Below are positions 36,601-43,502 of a stretch of DNA of 64,000 nucleotides, in pieces. Origin of the DNA: Pararge aegeria (taxonomy: Eukaryota; Arthropoda; Insecta; Lepidoptera; Nymphalidae). Location: NCBI RefSeq assembly GCF_905163445.1, contig NC_053195.1:4702501-4766500 (forward strand). Direction: 5' to 3'. Both the position numbers and the translations under genes were made by a program. Every line of letters begins with the position of its first letter. Position 1 is the stretch's first letter. A model generated the notes under the pieces. That model was not told the origin of the DNA and did not search any database. It saw only the letters and a list, made by a program, of their open reading frames with translations.

Positions 36601-39600
36601 ATATTACCTCAAGCGTCTGAGGAATACGGACCTATATCACATTATTATTTAGTTGTTGTACCTGATGACAAATCGCATAACCACAAAAACCCAGACCAGT
36701 TCCTAACCGACGATTTAATCAAAAATAATGCAAGAACCGATGATGAAAATGCTCCTTACATTGCTGCCAAGTTTTTGCAAAGAAATATTCTCTACACGTT
36801 TCACCTCGGCAATGACGAAATGTATGAAGGATTTCTCAATAGAAAGTTAAATCTTAATAAAAAATACAGAGTTTTCGTAAGAGCTGTCGTTGATACTCCT
36901 CAAAAACATTTATATACATCGAGCCCATTTTCGGAATACCTATCACTAGATATGCGTGAAGCTCCGCCAGGTGAAGAACCAAGACGACCTGATCCGAAAG
37001 ATATTAATGGAGACCCTGAAATAAGGATAGAAGAGAACAGAAAAGAGGCTGGAATGGTGTGGGTTATTGGTCCTATAATAGCTGCGTTGATGCTGTCTTT
37101 ATGTTTAGTATTGTTATTCATTGTTAAAAGAAGAAGACAACCTTGCAAAACACCTGATCAAGCGGCTGTTACACGACCTTTAATGTCTGCTGACATAGGA
37201 TTTGGTGCGCCTTCAGATCCAGTTGAAATGAGACGATTAAACTTCCAAACACCAGCTATGATCTCGCATCCACCAATCCCAATATCAGAACTATCTGAGC
37301 ACATTGATAGGCTAAAAGCTAATGATAACCTCAAATTCTCGCAGGAGTATGAGAGTATAGAACCCGGACAGCAATTTACATGGGATCACTCTAATATGGA
37401 AGTCAATAAACCTAAAAACCGCTATGCGAATGTTATTGCCTATGATCATAGCCGCGTCATTCTACAACCGATAGATGGAATTCTTGGAAGCGACTACATA
37501 AATGCCAACTATTGTGATGGTTATAGGAAACACAATGCCTACGTCGCGACTCAAGGGCCACTTCAAGAAACTTTCGCTGATTTCTGGCGTATGTGCTGGG
37601 AACTACGAACGTCTACGATAGTAATGATGACGAAATTAGAAGAGCGAACGCGGATTAAGTGTGACCAGTACTGGCCCAGCCGAGGCAGCGAATCGTATGG
37701 CATGATGACGGTAACCATTGCAGAAGTTCAGGAACTTGCCACTTATTGTATTAGAACATTCCAAGTGACTAGAAATGGGGGTGCTGAGCGTCGTGAAATC
37801 AAACAACTCCAATTCACTGCATGGCCCGATCATGGGGTACCGGATCATCCGGCACCTTTCTTGCAATTTTTACGTCGCGTCCGTGCATTGAACCCACCCG
37901 ATGCTGGTCCTTTAGTTGTGCATTGCTCTGCGGGAGTCGGGCGTACAGGATGCTTTATTGTTATCGACTCCATGCTTGAAAGAGCCCGACACGAACGAAC
38001 TGTAGACATATACGGCCACGTTACGTGTTTACGAGCCCAACGAAACTATATGGTGCAAACTGAAGACCAATATATTTTTATACATGATGCCTTACTCGAA
38101 GCTGTTATTTGTGGAGATACGGAAGTTCCGGCTCGTAATTTGCATTCTCATATTCAGAAGCTAATGCGAATCGATACGATTGAGAATATAACTGGAATGG
38201 AATTGGAATTCAAAAAACTTGCTAATATGAAAGCCGATTCTAGCCGATTTGTGTCCGCTAGCTTGCCATGTAATAAACACAAGAATAGACTGGTTCATAT
38301 CTTGCCATACGAGTCTGCCAGAGTCTGTTTGACTCCACGGGATAGTTCCGACTATATTAATGCCTCGTTCGTCGATGGATACAGATATAGGGCTGCTTAT
38401 ATTGCTACTCAAGGTCCCTTGCCTGATACTACGGACGACTTCTGGCGAATGCTTTGGGAGCACAACTCCACTATTATCGTTATGCTTACAAAATTGAAAG
38501 AGATGGGCAGGGTAAGTTTCTGCTAAATCTTTAAATTACATACTTAAATTTTTAAACTCGTTTTTGAATGTCGTTCTTCTTTTCAGGAAAAGTGCCACCA
38601 ATATTGGCCATCAGATCGCTCTGTGAGATACCAATGTTTTGTTGTAGACCCTATCGCCGAGTATAACATGCCCCAATACATCTTGAGGGAATTCAAGGTA
38701 AGCTTTTATTTAATTTCTTCTATGTAAAATCTTTTGAAACAGTTCAACGATTAATTTATTACTGATGGTTATTATTTTAGGTAACTGACGCTCGCGACGG
38801 GGCTTCAAGGACGGTCCGTCAGTTCCAATTCACAGACTGGCCGGAGCAAGGTGTGCCCAAGAGCGGCGAAGGTTTTATCGACTTCCTTGGCCAGGTGCAC
38901 AAGACTAAAGAACAATTTGGACAAGATGGGCCCATCACTGTTCACTGCAGGTGGGTCTAAAAACGGCTGTGTATCTTTCATTAGTTTTCATTTTATTTAA
39001 ATGCTGTTGAATTCACACCCAGATAATCTTAATTTGTATTTCATGTATGTAGGGTACATCTTCGTTCATCCTATTATTTAAAATCTTTGGAACCTAACTA
39101 CAGTGGTATATTCCGTCATTAGATGCTACATCAAAACACTGAACGTTGTTTTTGCTCAAGTGTCTTATATCAGATCGGTCTAGTCCGTTATAGTTAGTGT
39201 ACGTCCTATTTTCCTTTCCCGGGTCAGACAAAAAAATATTGGGTATCGATACTAAAAAATGTAAAATTTATTAAAAAAAATCTATCTCCCTCACACAGTG
39301 CTGGTGTCGGCCGCACGGGCGTATTCATAACGCTGTCGACGGTACTCGAGCGCATGCAGTACGAGGGCGTGGTGGACGTGTTCCAAACCGTACGTACGCT
39401 GCGCACGCAACGCCCCGCCATGGTACAAACTGAGGTAAGTCTTTACATTATCAATTGCACGGGCAAAAAGTCGACGGGCTCTTTGAACTTATTTGAGACC
39501 GCGCGAAAGGCTCGCAAGGAATAACGTTTATTTACCTTTATTGTATAAACCGTTTTCAGGAATTAAAAAATGGTGAAAATTAGGTACTACATTATTTTTC

Positions 39601-42600
39601 ATTGCATTTTATTGCTAGATCCAATTACAGGGATCAAATAATAGGAAATGTCGTGATGTAATTTATACGTTGATTTCCAAAAAATGAAAACGCTGTTTCA
39701 ATTAAAATGTATACAACCTATGCTCTGCGGTGCAAACTGTAACCGAGGGTAAGCTCTACACATTATTACTAGAGCACGTCTCGACCATTCGGATTCCCGT
39801 CCTTTATTATTACTACTAATTGATTGACGCCATTTTGACGCTACAAATCTAACGCTGTAGGACGAGTGTCCAAGGAATTAAATTTTGAATACCTTTAACA
39901 TTAATAATATGTTACATGTGGCTCTTCAAATGGAGACAAAATTATAGCTGTCATTTGTGTAGGTAGCCAATCCATCGTGCTAATAATAGAAGTGTGTTAA
40001 AAATGAAAAAATAAAAAATGTAAATAAATAACTTAGGTTTCAGTTGTAGAGCTTTTTGTGAAAAATCTCGTAAGGGAAAGTAATACCGTCATTTATTCGT
40101 ATTAAAATTATTTTATTTTTATTTATTTAAATAATTTATTTAAAAAAACAAGTCTTTGAATCAGATCTAATGCCGCTATCTGTGCATGTATTTTTTACCG
40201 TGTCAATTCTGGGGAAACAAATCTCTTAACCAAATAAAGGTGACAGATCTTATAGTTTTCTGTTCTTTTCCACGTGAAAAATTCTGAATAGAACGTCCTA
40301 TTTTTATGAACCTATCAATCTGGCTTAGTTTAGAGATTTATGTACAATAGAACCAGTTATATTTTTTTTGTGAAACGTTCGCAAAAATCAAAAAAATGCA
40401 CTACCATACTTTAGTTTTTCTTTTATTCCTAAAAAGAAAATCGCTTTTTTAATTAAAATTTATGCGCTAAGCCACGCTCCGCGCGATTCTGGCCGCAGTA
40501 ATTCCATTTCTTCATAAAATTTTTGAGGTTAAGAGATTTATATTACGAGTATTTCAAAATTGGGCAAAAGAGCTTTACCGAATTTTTTCAATTGTTAAAA
40601 ATTTGTTTTAAATTAAAAAAATAGACTATTTCCTATACTTTTTTAAAAAGAAGAGATCTACTTTTTTCCGATTTCAAATTCCCAAAATTAACTTCTTTTT
40701 AGATATTTGGACGAAACTAAGTTAATATAAATTGACTAAGTAATTAACCGACTAACGATTTAGTTCTACAGCCTACTTACAAATTCCCCATATTTTAATC
40801 GGGTTCTTTTGACATTTTAAAGTATAGTAATATATACTATATTTTAAATATAGGATACTTTCTGTTACTTTATATTTATATTTTAGTAACTTCTATTTCT
40901 TAATCATTGTTTAATTTTTTATAATTAGTCTCTTTAATATGTAGATTAGTTAAACATAGTTTTTTTCGTTTGTTTCTGTTTCGGCTTTTGTTATTGTATT
41001 CGTTTTTATTGATTCTCTTTGAAAATTATCAGTTCATAAGCGAAATTAACATGTAGTGTTTATTTACCTTTAAATGGTTTTGCATACTCTGTGTAATTTA
41101 TATATGATAAGTAATATTATTTTTATTTATGTGAAATCGCTGGTAAACCCAATAAATAAACCACAGATATTTTTATCCTCATCACCATCAACCCATTTAC
41201 CGGCCTCTACAAAGCACAGGTCTCCTCCCACAATGAGAAGAGGTCAAGGCCGTTGTCCACCACGCTGGCCAAGTGCGGATTGTTGGACTCCACACACCTT
41301 TAAGAATATTATGGAGAACTCTCAGGCATGCATGTGTTCTCACGATGATTTCCTTCACCATTCAAGCACAACGCACATAACTTAGAAAAATTAGAGGTGC
41401 GTGCTGGGATTCGAACTCGGCCCGCGAAAGTGAAGTCGAGCTCCTACCCACTCGCCTATAACCGATATTTTTATAACTCTCCATAATGTTGTCAACTGCA
41501 TGTGATGTCTACCAAACCGCACTTGGCCAACGTGGTAGAGTACGGCCTAAACCATTCTCTTTATGAGAGAAGACCAGACCTGAAATGGGCCGGTAGTAGG
41601 TTGTTGATGATGATGATAAAATATTTTAAGCGATTATAAAGATAAGCCAAACAAACAGACAGAAATATTTCGCTAACACGCATATTTAGTTATTTCATTT
41701 TATTTATATTTACAGACAAGTTATTTTGTGTTACTTATATAAAAGAAAAGTTGAATCCAATCTAAAGGTGTTTGAGGCACACAATTCAAAAATTTACAAA
41801 GTAGTAATACGTTTGCAATAAATTTGCTCTAACAAAAATAGGGGACGCTAAAAGGTAAACAGGGTTACCACTTTTACTATAGAAGCCAATAATTTTATAA
41901 TAAATCATTATTTTATCTTTGAATCATAGTAAAATAGTTGTAACTTTATTTATAAAAAACAATTTTATATATATATCCATGTAGCGATAAGGCCACCAAA
42001 TTGTACTTTCTTTATATGTATTTATATCTTTGTAACTACTTTTTTTTCTTTGGTGTACAATAAAAGTGTATTCATTCATTCATTCACTCAATTTTGAGTA
42101 TTTAAATTAGTCGGGTACATTTATCTTAAAAGTCAACGAAAACGATGGTGACAACCCTATAACGAATCATCCGCTGGGAATACCTCGCGCTTTTCAAAGC
42201 TGTAAATTTCTCGTATCGGCTAAGTAATTATTTTTAATGGAATTAGCTTACACCGTACAAAGGTCGCGTTTGTAAGCCGGCATTATAAATTGGTAGATGG
42301 GAACAATACTGATAGTTCCATTATAGATGTAGTAATATGTACTTCATTGTGCAAAGAGGATACAAACTCTACTGCTTACAAATAATGTACTAGAAATTAT
42401 ATAATAGTTAAAGCCAAGTTTTTTTATTCTTTTCATTCAAATGAGATCTTTAAGATCCTTGCGACCTTCATACGCATTTTTTATAATGTTGTGAGGTCAT
42501 GACAATCACAACTCTAAACTCTATTCTTTTGGCCAACATAAAACTAGAGCTACGATGGTCCCATACTTTCTTCTCTAAAAAGCATGGCAAAGAAAACTCA

Positions 42601-43024
42601 GTCGAGTATTATTTTTTTGCTGTCATCTCTTCAAAGAAGCAATTAATTTCCTAGCTTTCTAAATATGATAATACTTATTTTTTCGATATCTTAAAATATT
42701 CTTCTTTTTCGCATAGCACGCAGAACGCTAAGATAAACAAATCGTAACCTTAAACTATTTATTATATATATTATATATATATGTATATATATATTCACCG
42801 AGTAATGACTAATGAGGCAATAAAAAACACATAATATACAGATTTTTAAATCATAACATAATATTGTTATTATGTACTATGTTTCATTTTAGTTTAATGT
42901 TGGCAGCGGATCTTCAAATTAGTATTTTTTTAGTAATCCGTGCTTTTTGTCCTAGGACCAGTACGAATTCTGCTACCGCGCTGCGCTGGAGTACCTTGGA
43001 TCGTTCGACCACTACGCCAACTGA
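12502..43024 (+). CDS. Lar: Lar receptor tyrosine phosphatase, 3' part of the gene (17 exons)
   Basis: Type IIa receptor protein tyrosine phosphatase, a cell-surface protein. In Drosophila this family acts in axon guidance and synapse formation and binds heparan sulfate proteoglycans such as syndecan and Dally-like. The joined exons give about 1,798 residues: Ig3, FN1-FN9, a membrane-proximal region, a transmembrane helix (nt 37057-37125), active D1 and degenerate D2. They match the order and length of Drosophila Lar from Ig3 onward as I recall it. D1 has the KNRY loop, WPDHGVP with the general acid Asp, the HCSAGVGRTG P-loop and QTEDQY. D2 keeps HCSAGVGRTG but has KNRL and WPEQ, as usual for LAR-type D2. 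All junctions are GT-AG and preserve frame. The coordinates span introns; exons are listed separately. The 5' end of the gene is outside the window. No RXRR furin motif is obvious in the membrane-proximal region. Confidence 0.97.
13689..13733 (+). promoter_or_regulatory. Stem-loop with branch-point motifs before the second Ig3 exon
   Basis: Arms 13689-13702 and 13705-13718 are a perfect 14-bp inverted repeat with a 2-nt spacer. The right arm contains CTAAC, and a third copy of cactaacggttt follows at 13720. The stem lies 48-78 nt upstream of the acceptor at 13766. A splicing role is inference. Confidence 0.5.
13767..13916 (+). CDS. Lar: Lar exon: second half of Ig3
   Basis: The acceptor ends ttttccaag at 13766 and the donor is gtaagt at 13917. 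The exon joins in phase 1 and leaves in phase 1. It carries the second Ig cysteine in ESANYTCEAAS and ends with VKVQ before FN1. The upstream pyrimidine tract is weak. A 14-bp inverted repeat containing CTAAC branch-point-like motifs lies 48-78 nt upstream. Confidence 0.95.
13917..16225. other. Lar intron between Ig3 and FN1
   Basis: AT-rich; I recognise no repeat family or microexon with matching phase. Confidence 0.6.
16226..16359 (+). CDS. Lar: Lar exon: FN1, first half
   Basis: Acceptor aatcttacag ends at 16225 and donor gtatgt starts at 16360. The exon enters in phase 1 at the Ig3/FN1 border and leaves in phase 0. It encodes LPGPPTEV..., the FN core Trp in VRLAW, and YYVIQYKPKYANQ. Confidence 0.95.
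16767..16917 (+). CDS. Lar: Lar exon: FN1, second half
   Basis: The acceptor ends taatag at 16766 and the donor is gtatgt at 16918. Phase 0 in, phase 1 out. It encodes AFSEISGVITQYY, the FN motif LSPYTEYEMYVIAVNNIGRG and ends TTGET plus one base. The phase-1 end lies at the FN1/FN2 border, where the candidate microexon at 20670 would be inserted. Confidence 0.95.
18340..19631 (-). other. Region with minus-strand open frames of unknown nature
   Basis: Minus-strand frames of 100 codons (19329-19631) and 160 codons (18736-19218) lie in a segment less AT-rich than its surroundings. The first has RHAVEASRRVGDPRGEDSAA and TGWVVTTLIFRQHTTRYC; the second is basic at its start and Ser/Cys-rich at its end. 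I recognise no domain. It may be a decayed DNA transposon; a nested gene is less likely because codon use and starts are unconvincing. Confidence 0.3.
20130..20505 (-). pseudogene. Jockey-like LINE reverse transcriptase core fragment
   Basis: The minus strand encodes AFYMDELDNSLIIRKLHHYG, LDLMSYYLRDRVQKD, VPQGSILGPF and, after a frame change, IVLFADDTSLM with the catalytic ADD. Stops and frameshifts show it is dead. It ends about 160 nt upstream of the candidate microexon. Confidence 0.85.
20670..20693 (+). CDS. Lar: Candidate 24-nt alternative microexon between FN1 and FN2
   Basis: ACTAAT branch-point motif at 20641-20646, then a pyrimidine tract and ttacag ending at 20669. After 24 nt comes a consensus donor GTGAGT at 20694. 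Twenty-four is divisible by three and both neighbours are in phase 1, so inclusion keeps frame and adds eight residues. The linker changes from GET-E-PGSAP to GET-VDSLYGGAK-PGSAP, with no stop. Type IIa phosphatases are known for neuronal mini-exons, though the described vertebrate ones sit elsewhere in the ectodomain. The calls rest on splice signals only; no transcript was available. Confidence 0.7.
22498..22598 (+). CDS. Lar: Lar exon: FN2, start
   Basis: Acceptor ttttttacag ends at 22497 and donor gtaagt starts at 22599. Phase 1 in, phase 0 out. It encodes PGSAPRNVQVRPLSSSTMV, the core Trp in IQWDEP, and ETPNGQVT. It is the first constitutive FN2 exon after the 5.6-kb intron that holds the microexon. 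Confidence 0.95.
22630..22925 (-). mobile_element. Degenerate tRNA-derived SINE, minus strand
   Basis: The reverse complement starts with a tRNA-like part having a B-box-like ggtttcaaatccc and ends with a tail of cctcttctctcataggag type followed by (ATCATC)-like bases. It differs from the main SINE family. Confidence 0.5.
22945..23123 (+). mobile_element. Non-autonomous Helitron (179 bp), Lep1-like
   Basis: Starts TCTATATATATAAAAGAAAG and ends ccgggacagCTAG, flanked by A and T, the Helitron target. Internal aacggctggaccaattttta is typical of short lepidopteran Helitrons. It sits 86 nt upstream of the 63-nt FN2 exon. Confidence 0.8.
23210..23272 (+). CDS. Lar: Lar exon: FN2, middle (63 nt)
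   Basis: A short exon in phase 0 on both sides. Acceptor ttattttcag ends at 23209 and donor gtaagt starts at 23273. It encodes GYKIYYTSDPSQSLQSWHSQM, trimmed at each end by introns, and corresponds to the GYKVYYT strand region of Drosophila FN2. Too short to stand out as an open frame, but the splice signals are strong. Confidence 0.93.
23538..23765. repeat. Foldback (palindromic) repeat, about 230 bp
   Basis: Inner arms 23581-23620 and about 23670-23710 are reverse complements over about 40 nt with two differences (motif gaagaaaatctg / cagattttcttc). Outer segments (cccggga, gggcgtctata / tggacgcccc) also pair. It looks like two inverted copies of one unit, in the intron between two FN2 exons. 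Confidence 0.85.
23923..24052 (+). CDS. Lar: Lar exon: FN2, end
   Basis: The acceptor ends aatgacag at 23922 and the donor is gtacca at 24053. Phase 0 in, phase 1 out at the FN2/FN3 border. It encodes MDNNHLTTISELTPHTVYTI and then RVQAFTSVGPGPISAPVQV. It lies just downstream of a 230-bp foldback repeat. Confidence 0.94.
24253..24695 (+). mobile_element. Two tandem non-LTR retrotransposon 3' UTR copies
   Basis: Copy 1 (24253-24465) and copy 2 (24506-24695) share taggtata, ctgccgcaccaa-like sequence, the hairpin atcgctttagcgat (24331-24344; 24569-24582), ataagaccgcctttgca and a T-rich tail ending gtgtgcaataaa. They diverge by many substitutions. Confidence 0.75.
24919..25250. repeat. Invertebrate-type repeat with GGGGGCGTCCATAAATTACG start
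   Basis: Begins gggggcgtccataaattacg and has several C-rich blocks (ccccctcccccatcccc, accccctctccc) between AT-rich parts. I know similar sequences as widely scattered repeats in arthropods; the class is uncertain, probably a DNA-transposon remnant. Confidence 0.5.
25254..25448 (+). mobile_element. tRNA-derived SINE with internal deletion, + strand
   Basis: Head ggccgattggcgcaatgggc, B box ggtttcgattcccac, body gtttttcagtgcctgggc, then directly the 3' end gggactagatggcgacgtgt. A segment present in other copies is missing at about 25395. It lies 85 nt upstream of the FN3 exon. Confidence 0.85.
25532..25682 (+). CDS. Lar: Lar exon: FN3, first half
   Basis: The acceptor ends tattatctcag at 25531 and the donor is gtaagt at 25683. 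Phase 1 in, phase 2 out. It encodes GVPSQPSNL, the FN core Trp in LNWKRP and YELYWNDTYAKEHHR, very close to Drosophila Lar FN3. Confidence 0.96.
25683..27676. other. Lar intron inside FN3
   Basis: Contains a repeat at 26120-26450. The rest is AT-rich with nothing recognised. Confidence 0.55.
26120..26450 (-). repeat. Repeat with 13-bp inverted segments
   Basis: agtggcgtgcact at 26164-26176 is exactly inverted at 26296-26308. Neighbouring ctgtatgcataccctggta recalls the foldback at 23.5 kb. A 64-codon minus-strand frame (26249-26443) has no domain that I know. Confidence 0.5.
27677..27813 (+). CDS. Lar: Lar exon: FN3, second half
   Basis: Acceptor tttacacag ends at 27676 and donor gtatgt starts at 27814. 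Phase 2 in, phase 1 out at the FN3/FN4 border. It encodes ESYTLNGLYPNTLYYIWLAA followed by RSQRGEGATTPPI, one of the most conserved stretches of the ectodomain. Confidence 0.96.
27814..30219. other. Lar intron between FN3 and FN4
   Basis: Nothing recognised apart from small AT-rich runs; the last few hundred bases before the FN4 exon are more GC-rich. Confidence 0.55.
30220..30516 (+). CDS. Lar: Lar exon: complete FN4
   Basis: Acceptor cttgtttag ends at 30219 and donor gtacgt starts at 30517. Both ends are phase 1, so the whole FN4 domain is a symmetric 297-nt exon. Motifs: VPGAPPMNV, the core Trp in VSWQPPP, ERANGRIAYYK, LDELRRWTEYRIWVLAG and TSVGDGP. The exon is more GC-rich than its neighbours. 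Confidence 0.96.
30906..30965. repeat. Perfect tandem duplication of a 30-bp unit
   Basis: Units 30906-30935 and 30936-30965 are identical (core cacccatgcctgatc). Confidence 0.97.
34399..34608 (-). pseudogene. Possible retrocopy fragment of an unknown gene
   Basis: A 69-codon minus-strand frame reading MLEIYLKLKNLGAKLEKSFD, VVEIYRKNVHEVRSVVPSDM and LIEYFGRD. The codon use is less AT-biased at third positions than the surroundings, and the text looks protein-like. The YRKN...VP..LIEY pattern recalls a family of P-loop/sulfotransferase-like proteins, but this is a weak resemblance. It ends 88 nt before the FN5 exon on the opposite strand. Confidence 0.25.
34696..34835 (+). CDS. Lar: Lar exon: FN5, first half
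   Basis: The acceptor ends gctcacag at 34695 and the donor is gtaata at 34836. Phase 1 in, phase 0 out. It encodes VPGEPQDVKVNSINSTS, the core Trp in HVTWKPP, NGIIRGYHVHVQELREE. The motif NSTS is a possible N-glycosylation site. Confidence 0.96.
35072..35274 (+). CDS. Lar: Lar exon: FN5, second half
   Basis: Acceptor ttgtttttag ends at 35071 and donor gtgagt starts at 35275. Phase 0 in, phase 2 out. It encodes GKGLLNDPMRFNVMD, LNVSGLQPDTRYSVQVAALT and KTPGGVPNRPTVNLK. The FN5/FN6 border is the only domain border in this region not cut in phase 1. Confidence 0.96.
35382..38511 (+). CDS. Lar: Lar giant exon: FN6-FN9, transmembrane helix, D1, first half of D2
   Basis: A 3,130-nt exon; acceptor ttcag ends at 35381, donor gtaagt starts at 38512. 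Numbering from the Leu codon at 35386: FN6 about 1-84, FN7 85-182, FN8 183-281, FN9 282-385, membrane-proximal region to about 555, transmembrane helix 558-580 followed by KRRRQPCK. The wedge region contains MRRLNFQTPAMISHPPIPIS. D1 starts near YESIEPGQQF; it has KNRYANV, SDYINANY, WPDHGVP (Asp residue 815) and HCSAGVGRTG (catalytic Cys residue 847). D2 starts near MELEFKKL; KNRL is at 966-969. The loop after CLTP reads RDSSDYINASF, about three residues shorter than in fly and human LAR as I recall them. There is no initiator Met; the exon is internal. Confidence 0.97.
38587..38697 (+). CDS. Lar: Lar exon: D2, middle
   Basis: Acceptor cttttcag ends at 38586 and donor gtaagc starts at 38698. 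Phase 0 at both ends, 111 nt, after a 75-nt intron. It encodes EKCHQYWPSDRSVRYQ, FVVDPIAEYNMPQY and LREFK. Confidence 0.96.
38781..38950 (+). CDS. Lar: Lar exon: D2 with the WPEQ loop
   Basis: The acceptor ends attattttag at 38780 and the donor is gtgggt at 38951. Phase 0 in, phase 2 out. It encodes VTDARDGASRTVRQFQF, then DWPEQGVPKSGEGF, and ends at VHC of the D2 P-loop. The general-acid Asp of active domains is Glu here (WPEQ), as is typical for LAR-type D2. Confidence 0.97.
39299..39434 (+). CDS. Lar: Lar exon: D2 P-loop
   Basis: Acceptor tcacacag ends at 39298 and donor gtaagt starts at 39435. Phase 2 in, phase 0 out. It completes HCSAGVGRTG, then encodes VFITLSTVLERMQYEGVVDV and QRPAMVQTE. 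The exon is markedly GC-rich compared with the flanking introns. Confidence 0.97.
41180..41470 (-). mobile_element. tRNA-derived SINE, second family, minus strand
   Basis: Reverse complement starts gcgagtgggtaggagctcg (A-box region) and has gagttcgaatcccagcac (B box). The tail carries ggtctcctcccacaatgaga on the + strand and (ATCATC)-like bases at the end. Related tails are at 54850, 59090 and 60390. Confidence 0.65.
41510..41625 (+). mobile_element. SINE fragment of the second family, + strand
   Basis: Contains accaaaccgcacttggccaa, tctctttatgagagaagacc and ends in (GATGAT)n at 41605-41620. It is inverted relative to 41180-41470. Confidence 0.55.
41978..42085 (+). mobile_element. LINE 3' UTR fragment (GCGATAAGGCC family)
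   Basis: Starts catgtagcgataaggccacc, T-rich middle, ggtgtacaataaaagtg and an (ATTC)n tail at 42070-42088. Confidence 0.65.
42755..42795. repeat. AT dinucleotide-rich microsatellite
   Basis: Runs of TATA with one gtatat interruption. Confidence 0.9.
42956..43024 (+). CDS. Lar: Lar last coding exon: C terminus and stop
   Basis: After a 3.5-kb intron the acceptor tttgtcctag ends at 42955. The exon encodes DQYEFCYRAALEYLGSFDHY followed by Ala-Asn and TGA at 43022-43024. The family C terminus is nearly identical (…EYLGSFDNYTN in fly). It is too short to be found by frame length alone. Confidence 0.96.
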   Translation, partial: DQYEFCYRAALEYLGSFDHYAN

Positions 43025-43363
43025 CGCTGAGACATACTCGTCTAAACTAACCCGTAGCAAGCCCTGCCGTGTTAGCTTACTACCTTAGACAAAAAAATAT
43101 CTATGCTCTTTAATAACGTTGTTAATCTATGTATTTGTAACAGACCTTCGAATTTCAAATTTAAAAAGGTAATTCTGCAACCACAAATCGCATTTGTCTG
43201 TGGCTGCATAGTATAATGAAAAAACCCTTGCTAAACTCATAACTAATAAAAAAATAATATACTTAATACTATATTCATTTTAATTCATAAAATGTACCTA
43301 TAAATTATTTAAAAAAATACCATGAAATTAATACTAACCTACTGTAAAGGACATTAAAAAAAT

Positions 43364-43502
43364 AATAAATAAACACCGTTAATTATTATTCACAGGGTGT
43401 TCACGTAGTAACGCTGTAAGCAAAATATTATATTCTTTTTTAAATATGGGCCTGTTACATATACCTACCGTAATAACAACACTTAAGCATTTTAATAATA
43501 AA
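43364..43502 (+). promoter_or_regulatory. Candidate proximal poly(A) signals of Lar
   Basis: AATAAA occurs at 43364-43369, 43368-43373 and 43497-43502, 340-480 nt after the stop. The last is followed by a T-rich stretch. These would give a short 3' UTR. Confidence 0.3.

Larger units (their letters stand above)
39435..42955. other. Last Lar intron
   Basis: AT-rich. Contains a SINE-like pair (41180-41625), a LINE 3' UTR piece (41978-42085) and an AT microsatellite (42755-42795). Confidence 0.6.
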
